NCBI GenBank assembly: GCA_002417685.1
Contig: DICP01000022.1
Coordinates: 1,788 to 8,270 of the forward strand
Length of the DNA stretch: 6,483 bases
Reading direction: 5' to 3'
Origin: Candidatus Mesolinea sp. UBA5823
Lineage (GTDB): Bacteria; Chloroflexota; Anaerolineae; Anaerolineales; Anaerolineaceae
In this document: one piece after another, positions 1-5,325 of the stretch
How the letters are laid out: the number at the start of each line of letters is the position of its first letter
Numbering within the stretch: the first letter of the stretch is position 1
Notes under the pieces: model-generated
What the model was told of the DNA's origin: nothing
Database searches by the model: none
The model's input: the letters and a program-made list of their open reading frames with translations, nothing else
Translations under genes and position numbers: made by a program

Positions 1-3
1 CCG

Positions 4-30
4 TTTAGGCTGCTAAATTCAAGTTATAAT
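4..30 (+). promoter_or_regulatory. Possible promoter of the ROK kinase gene
   Basis: A perfect TATAAT -10 box lies at 25-30, preceded by GT (GTTATAAT, 23-30). The -35 match is poor: TTTAGG at 4-9, 15 bases upstream. Transcription would begin near 37 and give a leader of about 28 bases that contains the GGAGG ribosome site at 53-57. A 6-base inverted repeat (TAGGCT 6-11, AGCCTA 33-38) straddles the -10 box and could be an operator, but repeats this short also occur by chance. The window begins just upstream, so a promoter further left cannot be excluded. Confidence 0.4.
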
Positions 31-64
31 CGAGCCTATACGGATAATTCCTGGAGGATGTGCG

Positions 65-1045
65 ATGGATGCGCAGTATTATGTCGGTTGTGATCTCGGC
101 GGTACAAATATCAAAGCCGGGTTGGTGGATCTACTCTCCGGGCAGGTGATTGCCTCCAAAAATACGAAGACGCTTTCATACGAGGGGCACGAAGCAGTTA
201 TCAGACGCATGGCGGATCTGATCAAATCACTGGTGGCTGAAGCGGGCTTTGAATGGGATCAGATTGGCGGCATCGGTGTCAGTGCGCCTGGTCGCTTGGA
301 CTTGGAAAAGGGCGAGACGATTTTTATCACCAACTTCCCTGGGCATTGGATCAACATTCCGCTCAAAGCGACTTTAGAAGCGTACTTACATGTACCTGTC
401 TATATCCTCAATGATGTCCGTGCTATTACCTATGGAGAGTGGGCTTTTGGAGCCGGCAAAGGCGTGGACTGCATGCTGTGCTTTGCGATAGGTACAGGCA
501 TCGGTGGGGGCGTGGTGATGAACAACCAATTAATCCTTACGCAAGGCGGTACGGCTGGGGAGTTAGGCCACATCACTATTGATATCCACGGACCAATTTG
601 CGGCTGTGGAAATTATGGTTGTGTGGAAACCTTAGCTTCTGGTCCAGCGATCGCTGCCATGGGTTTGAAGGCTGTGGTGCAAGGGCAAAAAACTATCATC
701 GGAGAGATGGTCAATTATGACCTGAATAAAATTACGGCGCATGTAATCGCGAAGGCTGCCGAAGCTGGTGATGAGGTCGCCCTTTCAATTTGGAACGAGG
801 TGGGTTCCTACATCGGTGTGGCGGTTATAAATGCAGCGTTGGTGGTAGGACCCAAGCGCGTAGTTATTACGGGCGGCGTTGCGGCTGCGGGAGAATTATT
901 GTTGCATCCCATTCGGGAAACGCTGCGCAAGCGTATGATCGTCATGCCTGCGGATAAAATCGAAATTGTACAGGGGTCCCTGGGAGATAATGCCGGCATC
1001 ATTGGGTTAGCTGTTTGGGCTGCGCATGGCGGCGGCTTGAACTAA
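65..1045 (+). CDS. ROK family sugar kinase (glucokinase-like)
   Basis: A cytoplasmic kinase of 326 residues, the usual length for single-domain ROK kinases, that should transfer phosphate from ATP to the 6-hydroxyl of a hexose such as glucose, or of an N-acetylhexosamine. The phosphate-binding DLGGTNIK is at residues 10-17. The catalytic-base position is Asp117 in LNDVRA. A second ATP-site glycine motif, GTGIGGG, is at 143-149. The ROK signature spans about 164-188: GELGH with Glu166 and His169, then Cys179, Cys181 and Cys186, which with His169 form the ROK zinc site, followed by Glu188. A third glycine motif, ITGGVAAAG, is near 268. There is no N-terminal helix-turn-helix, so it is a kinase and not a ROK repressor. 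GGAGG at 53-57 sits 7 bases before the ATG at 65 and fixes the start; the ATG at 58 is in another frame. A terminator follows, so it looks monocistronic. The exact sugar cannot be read from the sequence. Family call is very sure; glucokinase is an inference. Confidence 0.95.
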   Translation: MDAQYYVGCDLGGTNIKAGLVDLLSGQVIASKNTKTLSYEGHEAVIRRMADLIKSLVAEAGFEWDQIGGIGVSAPGRLDLEKGETIFITNFPGHWINIPLKATLEAYLHVPVYILNDVRAITYGEWAFGAGKGVDCMLCFAIGTGIGGGVVMNNQLILTQGGTAGELGHITIDIHGPICGCGNYGCVETLASGPAIAAMGLKAVVQGQKTIIGEMVNYDLNKITAHVIAKAAEAGDEVALSIWNEVGSYIGVAVINAALVVGPKRVVITGGVAAAGELLLHPIRETLRKRMIVMPADKIEIVQGSLGDNAGIIGLAVWAAHGGGLN

Positions 1046-1070
1046 ACTGGCACTGCATCTTCCAATATCT

Positions 1071-1099
1071 AAAAACTACCTGGCTTAAGGGTAGTTTTT
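1071..1099 (+). terminator. Rho-independent terminator after the ROK kinase gene
   Basis: AAAAACTACC (1071-1080) and GGTAGTTTTT (1090-1099) are perfect reverse complements around a 9-base loop. The right arm ends in five T, giving a stem followed by a U-tract. It lies 26 bases after the kinase stop codon. The matching A-tract on the left means it could also act on the other strand, although no minus-strand gene ends here. Confidence 0.85.
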
Positions 1100-1130
1100 A
1101 TGTTAACAACTTTTTACTAGCCTTTAATTT

Positions 1131-1161
1131 TTGAATTGCCGGGTGATTACCGTGATATATT
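1131..1161 (+). promoter_or_regulatory. Candidate promoter for msrA
   Basis: An extended -10 element, TG at 1153-1154 followed by TATATT at 1156-1161 (one mismatch to TATAAT), lies downstream of TTGAAT at 1131-1136 (4 of 6 to the -35 consensus). The 19-base spacer is longer than ideal, which the TG extension could offset. Transcription would start near 1168 and leave a leader of about 90 bases before the msrA start at 1258. The preceding terminator implies that msrA needs a promoter in this gap. CATAAT at 1166-1171 is a weaker alternative without a suitable -35. Confidence 0.4.
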
Positions 1162-1172
1162 TTTTCATAATA

Positions 1173-1201
1173 AGGGCAAACAACAAAATTACAATTGCCC
1201 T
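1173..1201 (+). repeat. Inverted repeat in the msrA leader
   Basis: AGGGCAA at 1173-1179 and TTGCCCT at 1195-1201 are perfect reverse complements separated by 15 A-rich bases. The repeat lies just after the candidate -10 box, where a repressor operator or an RNA hairpin in the leader could act. No T-run follows, so it is not a standard terminator. The right arm contains a TTG that could open the msrA frame 21 codons earlier, which argues that the arm is non-coding control sequence. Confidence 0.45.
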
Positions 1202-1244
1202 CTGAGATAAAAGTTAGTGAGATTATCCTGGGAAATATTTTATT

Positions 1245-1250
1245 GAGGAA
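1245..1250 (+). promoter_or_regulatory. Ribosome binding site that sets the msrA start
   Basis: GAGGAA at 1245-1250 lies 7 bases before the ATG at 1258. The frame is open further back to a TTG at 1195, but no comparable purine-rich site precedes that codon. The 21 extra residues it would add match nothing expected at the MsrA N-terminus. The site therefore favours 1258. Confidence 0.8.
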
Positions 1251-1257
1251 GTCGTTC

Positions 1258-1728
1258 ATGGAGAAAAAAGCATATTTAGCGGGGGGCTGTTTTTGGGGAT
1301 TAGAAGCAAAGATGCAAAGTTTGCCTGGTGTCATCGAAACCGAGGTGGGCTATGCCGGTGGCAACACGAAAAAGCCGACCTATATAGACGTTTGCCGAGA
1401 AACCACAGGGCACGTTGAAACTGTACTCGTGGTTTATGAATCGGGTCAGCTCAGCTACCAGCAATTGCTCGAAGCCTTCTTTAGTTTCCATGATCCGACC
1501 ACTTGTTGTGCACAAGGGATTACCTTCGGCACACAATATCGCTCTTGCATCTTTTACCTTACCGAAGAGGAGAAGCAAATTGCCGAGCAGGTAATTGCTT
1601 TTTTGGAAGTCTCGGGTATTTACGATAAGCCCATCGTAACGCGCATCGTACCACTTGAGGAGTTTTATCCAGCCGAAGATTACCACCAAGATTACTATCG
1701 CCGGCATGGGTTGATTGATAAACTCTAG
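1258..1728 (+). CDS. msrA: Peptide methionine-S-sulfoxide reductase MsrA, divergent active site
   Basis: A repair enzyme that reduces the S form of methionine sulfoxide in proteins and free methionine after oxidative damage; cytoplasmic, with no signal peptide. It has 156 residues, a compact MsrA. The GCFWG signature is at residues 10-14 with catalytic Cys11. Aligned without gaps to E. coli MsrA as I recall it (offset 40), the partners are Tyr42 (YIDVC), Glu54 (GHVE) and Tyr94 (GTQYRS). The C-terminal PAEDYHQDYY motif is at 138-147. Two things are odd. The loop usually reading QGND.GTQYRS here reads QGITFGTQYRS, so Thr89 replaces the active-site Asp (Asp129 in E. coli). The chain also ends at GLIDKL without the C-terminal cysteines that often resolve the sulfenic acid. 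Other cysteines are at 46, 83, 84 and 97, with 83-84 adjacent. No msrB is visible nearby. The reductase family is certain; which cysteine recycles the enzyme, and how active it is, are open. Confidence 0.95.
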   Translation: MEKKAYLAGGCFWGLEAKMQSLPGVIETEVGYAGGNTKKPTYIDVCRETTGHVETVLVVYESGQLSYQQLLEAFFSFHDPTTCCAQGITFGTQYRSCIFYLTEEEKQIAEQVIAFLEVSGIYDKPIVTRIVPLEEFYPAEDYHQDYYRRHGLIDKL

Positions 1729-1928
1729 TTAAGGAACGCAGATTATTTAAATCGAGAAGAACTAGTTCTCGCCGATCTCGTGAGTGCGTAGCCTGCCCGT
1801 AGGGTACCATGCCTGAACAGCAGTCTAGGCACTATGCAAGGCAAGGGGGTTTCTGATTTTAACTATGACGTTTCTATTCAGCTATTTTAGGACATTATCA
1901 CTTTGCTCTAACAGCGGCTTATTCTCAC
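1729..1928 (+). other. Non-coding gap with a hairpin, no recognised gene
   Basis: The stretch after msrA has no convincing coding frame. A hairpin can form from CGAGAA (1753-1758) and TTCTCG (1766-1771) around a 7-base loop, but no T-run follows. A second weak stem pairs TGCCT (1810-1814) with AGGCA (1827-1831). The part around 1771-1850 is richer in G and C than the AT-rich stretch after it. No tRNA or riboswitch known to me is recognisable. It may be an msrA 3' end, a decayed gene or an uncharacterised small RNA. Confidence 0.3.
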
Positions 1929-1956
1929 TTCCCAGTTTAATAATAACGGTTATAAT
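1929..1956 (+). promoter_or_regulatory. Promoter of the NYN-LOTUS gene, predicted leaderless start
   Basis: TTCCCA at 1929-1934 (4 of 6 to TTGACA) and a perfect TATAAT at 1951-1956 are separated by 16 bases. Transcription usually begins about 7 bases after the -10 box, which here is the A of the ATG at 1963. No purine-rich ribosome site lies in the preceding 25 bases. The mRNA should therefore begin at or next to the start codon. The -10 box belongs to a 13-base sequence, TAACGGTTATAAT (1944-1956), that recurs exactly upstream of the GH3 gene. Confidence 0.65.
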
Positions 1957-1962
1957 TTAAGC

Positions 1963-2724
1963 ATGACATCTGAAAATAATCATAATGGAAACACTGAAAA
2001 ACGTGTTGCAATTTTAATTGACGGTGATAACGCCCAGTCCACACTCATTGAGCAGATCGTGGTAGAGTCCGGCCGCTTCGGTAATGCGACCATCCGCCGA
2101 ATTTATGGCGACTGGACAACCTCTAACATGAAATCCTGGAAAGACATTCTCAACTCCTATGCCTTTCAACCTATCCAGCAATTCCGATACACCGTGGGCA
2201 AAAACGCTACCGATTCAGCCATGATCATCGACGCCATGGATATCTTACATAACGGCCAGGTGGATGCGTTTTGCTTGGTCTCTAGTGATAGTGACTACAC
2301 GCGCTTAGCTACGCGTATCCGCGAGAGTGGCAAGCTCGTCATCGGGATTGGCAAGCAGTCCACACCGCGAGCTTTCGTCTCGGCGTGCGATGTGTTTATC
2401 TACACCGAAAATCTGGAAGAACGTGAAGCACAAATGCGCAAAGCTGCGCAAAAGCAGCAAACATTAGAGAAGCTTACTCCTGCCGAGTTGGCGTTAATCA
2501 ATAATATCAATCAAGCTATCGATATGGTCGGTACCGATGATGACGGCTGGGCAAGCCTTTCGGAAGTGGGCACAGCTTTACGGCGCATCGACCCCGGCTT
2601 TGACCCACGCACCTATGGTGCCAAGCAGTTAGCTCAGCTCGTGCGCGCCAAAAAGCCATTCTTTGAGTTAAAAAAGCCAAGCGGCAAGTCAGTTATCCTC
2701 ATTCGCTCTAAAGAAGAAGTCTGA
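1963..2724 (+). CDS. NYN-domain (LabA/DUF88-like) putative ribonuclease with C-terminal OST-HTH/LOTUS-like domain
   Basis: A protein of 253 residues. Residues about 14-150 form a NYN domain of the PIN-like nuclease fold. Its acidic residues are in the expected places: Asp20 and Asp22 in LIDGDN, Asp84 and Asp90 in the TDSAMIID segment, and Asp109 and Asp111 in SSDSDY. This set fits a metal-dependent RNase. A charged linker (152-170), possibly a short helix or coiled coil, leads to an OST-HTH/LOTUS-like winged helix at about 172-247 (DGWASLSEVGTALRRIDPGFDPRTYG, then FFELKK and SVILIR strands). LOTUS domains in other proteins bind RNA, including G-rich or structured RNA, so a role in RNA cleavage or decay is a fair inference; the target is unknown. 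No signal peptide or membrane segment is seen. The ATG at 1963 has no ribosome site and sits directly after a TATAAT box. The gene is alone on its strand and converges with the GH3 gene, 47 bases away. Confidence 0.88.
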   Translation: MTSENNHNGNTEKRVAILIDGDNAQSTLIEQIVVESGRFGNATIRRIYGDWTTSNMKSWKDILNSYAFQPIQQFRYTVGKNATDSAMIIDAMDILHNGQVDAFCLVSSDSDYTRLATRIRESGKLVIGIGKQSTPRAFVSACDVFIYTENLEEREAQMRKAAQKQQTLEKLTPAELALINNINQAIDMVGTDDDGWASLSEVGTALRRIDPGFDPRTYGAKQLAQLVRAKKPFFELKKPSGKSVILIRSKEEV

Positions 2725-2752
2725 AGCTCACTCAGCTTTATTCAATTGCGTT

Positions 2753-2768
2753 CGGCTTACGAAAGCCG
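2753..2768. terminator. Weak hairpin between convergent genes
   Basis: CGGCTT (2753-2758) and AAGCCG (2763-2768) form a 6-base stem with a 4-base loop, between the stop codons of the NYN-LOTUS and GH3 genes. Neither side has a good T-run, so it is not a textbook terminator. A second stem, TGAAGCT with AGCTTTA (2722-2728 and 2734-2740, one G-U pair), overlaps the NYN stop codon. Transcription from both sides must end near here, so either could contribute. Confidence 0.35.
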
Positions 2769-2771
2769 TAT

Positions 2772-5246
2772 TCATGCTTCCAGCTTAACGCTGGCACTTA
2801 GGCGGATATCACGTGATGAGCTCCCCACGTGGATTTCAAAATATCCCGGCTCAGCAGTCCATTGGTGCAGGTCCTGGTCATAAAAGCTAAAAGCACGCTC
2901 ATCCAACTTTACCGTTAAGCGGACTTCTGCTCCCGGATCCAGAAAGACGCGCTTGAATCCTTTCAATTCACGCGGCGGACGTGGCACACGCGATTGCACA
3001 TCGTGCAGATAGACTTGGGCTACTTCGCTTCCACTGCGATTACCATCGTTTCGGATAGTAAAACTGATTTCCACAGGTTCGCCTTGACGGATGCTTGGTG
3101 GGCAATTGAGCTCGCTATAGGTAAACTGCGTATAGGAAAGCCCGTGCCCAAAAGGAAATAGCGGCTCAATCTTTCGGGCGTCGTAGTAGCGATAACCAAT
3201 AAAGATGTCCTCACCATAAAGGATTGAACGGTCTCCTGGGTAGTTTATAAAGGTGGGATTATCTTCTATTCTTGCTGGCAGAGTGAGAGGCAGCTTACCA
3301 GAAGGGTTTACCGCCCCAGTAAGGATATCAGCTAAGGCATGGCCGCCCTCCTGCCCAGGGAAGTATACCCATAGAATTGCAGGCACTTGGTTCACCCAGG
3401 GCATCTCAACCGGCGTGCCTGCATTGACGACCACGACAGTGTTTGGGTTTGCTTGCGCCACTTCAACTACAAGCTCATCTTGATTGCCGGTCAGGCGCAT
3501 GGAAGGGCGATCTAGCCCTTCAGTTTCATAAGCATCGGGGCTGCCCACAAACACGATAGCTAAATCTGCGTGAGCAGCAGCTGCAACAGCGCGTGCGTGC
3601 CCATCAGCTGGTACGTATGGCGGTTTATGCCAAAGCTGCAAGAAAGCAAAACCATCCACCGTTTGGTAAGAATATTCGATTTTTAGGCTGTATGTCTTTC
3701 CACTTTCGAGGTCGATTGCTCCACCTACCATCACTGGGCCATAGTTGCCATAATCTGGAACGACATCGCCATTGTTGTTTTCCACGACTAAGTTCTCATC
3801 AATATACAATCGGGAATGCCCGTTACCCACTAACATAAATGGCGTCAGCCCACTAACAGCCGCGGTATACTGCCCTTCCCACACCGCACTAAAAGCGTGC
3901 CCATCGATTGCTCCAGGGGCAGGGCTGGCACCTCCCCACCATTCATCCAAAGCCGGCACGTGCATAATCAGCGGTTCTCCTTGGAAATCTGGGTTGGGGT
4001 AAAGGTTTGCTTGCAGCCCTTGACTGCCATCAGGCTGAGAAAAGTAGCTTGCTTCGACTGGTTGTCCAGTCACGCGGTTATCATCCCCGGGCTCATAAAT
4101 GATCTCAGCTCGGTTGTCGAGCGCTTCTCGCAAGCCTTGCAGTGGGGTAATCCATTCCGAACCTAAAACGCGCGAGCTGCCCCCTCCAGTTACGGTGAGC
4201 ATCGCGTTTAGCCCGATCACGGCAATTTTACGCACGGAATCTTGGATCGGTAGCAGGTTGCCTTCGTTTTTGAGCAGGGTAATCGATTCAGAAGCAATTT
4301 CGCGGGCAAGCTGGCGGTGGGCTACTGGGCTGGCTAAATGAGGATTTGCGGGAACCTTTCCGGGCATACAGCGTTCGATTAAGCGTAGAACACGCCGCAC
4401 GGCGTCATCTAAAGCCTCTTCTGAAACTTGCCAATATTGCACAGATTCTTTCAACAAACCACCGCGATATTTGGCAGGTCCCGGCATCTCCAAATCGCAG
4501 CCAGCATTAAGTGAAGGGGCCGTAGAGTGCATAGCAACCCAATCTGAGATGACTGCTCCTTCGAACCCCCATTCTTGTTTAAGCAATTCCCGCAGCAAGT
4601 AAGGATTCTCAGTGGCAAAAAATCCATTTACCCGAGGGTAGGCAGCCATCACCGTCCAGGGTTGGGCATGCCGTACGATTTTTTCGAAAGGCGCGAGGTA
4701 AATTTCCCGCAAAGCACGCTCACTAACCACGATATTAATGCGCATGCGCTCATATTCCTGATCATTACCAGCGTAGTGCTTGAGTGAAGCCCCCACCCCT
4801 TTGCCTTGCAAACCAAGCACCCAGTTGACCCCGATCTCACCTGCCAAAAAAGGATCTTCCGAGTAGGTCTCGAAGTTACGTCCACCCAATGGAGCACGTA
4901 AAATGTTTACACATGGTCCCAGAAGGACATCACACCCCAACGCGCGCGATTCTTCTGCTAGTGCAGCCCCCAATTCATGCACCAGCTCGCGATCCCAAGT
5001 AGCAGCAATGCCTATGCCAGTTGGAAAAGCAGTGGAGAGGCCAAAAAGCCGCTTGGCGCTGGCACGGTCTGCGCGTACTCCGTGGGGACCATCGGTCATA
5101 ATCACCTCTGGAATACCTAAACGTGGAATCGCTTGAGTTGACCAAGTATCCGCGCCGGAAAGCAGCTTTATTTTTTCGTCTAAGGTAAGCTGACTAAGCC
5201 AGCTTTCAATCTGGGCTTCTTGTTCTGTGGTGAGGTAGTGAATCAT
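2772..5246 (-). CDS. Glycoside hydrolase family 3 beta-glucosidase-like enzyme with PA14 insert
   Basis: An enzyme of 824 residues that should remove non-reducing-end sugars from beta-glucosides or related glycosides with retention of configuration. The N-terminal TIM-barrel domain (about 20-290) shows TDGPHGVR (51-58), GRNFETYSEDP (122-132), the sugar-binding Lys156-His157 in KHYAGND, and the nucleophile Asp235 in VISDWV. The second alpha/beta domain starts near 320 (ESITLLKNEG) and is split by a PA14 domain at about 407-543, which in related enzymes caps the active site and shapes substrate length. The acid/base is expected in ETEGLDR (574-580), most likely Glu576, alternatively Glu574. A fibronectin-III-like domain ends the chain (about 715-820; EVAQVYLHD, RELKGFKRV). 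There is no signal peptide, so it probably acts in the cytoplasm on imported sugars. The ATG at 5246 is preceded by GGAAGAGAG (5260-5252), 5 bases away. It lies 79 bases after the FGGY kinase on the same strand and has its own likely -10 box. GH3 also includes beta-xylosidases and others, so glucose specificity is inferred. Confidence 0.95.
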   Translation of the reverse strand: MIHYLTTEQEAQIESWLSQLTLDEKIKLLSGADTWSTQAIPRLGIPEVIMTDGPHGVRADRASAKRLFGLSTAFPTGIGIAATWDRELVHELGAALAEESRALGCDVLLGPCVNILRAPLGGRNFETYSEDPFLAGEIGVNWVLGLQGKGVGASLKHYAGNDQEYERMRINIVVSERALREIYLAPFEKIVRHAQPWTVMAAYPRVNGFFATENPYLLRELLKQEWGFEGAVISDWVAMHSTAPSLNAGCDLEMPGPAKYRGGLLKESVQYWQVSEEALDDAVRRVLRLIERCMPGKVPANPHLASPVAHRQLAREIASESITLLKNEGNLLPIQDSVRKIAVIGLNAMLTVTGGGSSRVLGSEWITPLQGLREALDNRAEIIYEPGDDNRVTGQPVEASYFSQPDGSQGLQANLYPNPDFQGEPLIMHVPALDEWWGGASPAPGAIDGHAFSAVWEGQYTAAVSGLTPFMLVGNGHSRLYIDENLVVENNNGDVVPDYGNYGPVMVGGAIDLESGKTYSLKIEYSYQTVDGFAFLQLWHKPPYVPADGHARAVAAAAHADLAIVFVGSPDAYETEGLDRPSMRLTGNQDELVVEVAQANPNTVVVVNAGTPVEMPWVNQVPAILWVYFPGQEGGHALADILTGAVNPSGKLPLTLPARIEDNPTFINYPGDRSILYGEDIFIGYRYYDARKIEPLFPFGHGLSYTQFTYSELNCPPSIRQGEPVEISFTIRNDGNRSGSEVAQVYLHDVQSRVPRPPRELKGFKRVFLDPGAEVRLTVKLDERAFSFYDQDLHQWTAEPGYFEIHVGSSSRDIRLSASVKLEA

Positions 5247-5278
5247 GCAGTCTCTCTTCCAAGTGGGTCTTAAGAATG

Positions 5279-5291
5279 ATTATAACCGTTA
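5279..5291 (-). promoter_or_regulatory. Candidate promoter of the GH3 gene with the shared 13-mer
   Basis: Read on the minus strand, TAACGGTTATAAT holds a perfect TATAAT (5284-5279). Transcription would start near 5272 and leave a leader of about 26 bases containing the GGAAGAGAG ribosome site. The -35 region is poor: TTGATC (5311-5306) is the best match, but it is 21 bases from the -10 box. The same 13 bases occur at the NYN-LOTUS promoter. The core TAACGGTTA is an odd-length palindrome around a central G, so an operator overlapping the -10 box is possible. No strong terminator is seen between the FGGY stop and this site, so read-through from FGGY is also possible. Confidence 0.5.
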
Positions 5292-5325
5292 GCGGGCTTA
5301 AATATGATCAATTGGAATTTAGCAA

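Noticed and set aside
1195..1257. Upstream TTG extension of msrA giving 177 residues
   Set aside because: No ribosome site precedes the TTG, the codon is within the inverted repeat, and GAGGAA is correctly placed before the ATG at 1258, where the family N-terminus begins.
1300..1707. Minus-strand open frame of 135 codons opposite msrA
   Set aside because: It lies wholly antisense to a clear enzyme gene, has no recognisable domain and no ribosome site I would trust; it is a shadow of msrA codon use.
2780..2796. Hairpin CCAGC/GCTGG near the end of the GH3 gene as a terminator
   Set aside because: It lies inside the GH3 coding sequence with no T-run after it on either strand.
3593..4341. Several plus-strand open frames of 76-89 codons inside the GH3 region
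   Set aside because: All are antisense to a full-length GH3 gene with intact domains, and their products are of low complexity or unlike any family.
5300..5324. Stem between GCTAAAT and ATTTAAGC in the FGGY-GH3 gap as a terminator
   Set aside because: The arms need a bulge, are AT-rich, and no T-tract follows, so termination here is not supported.
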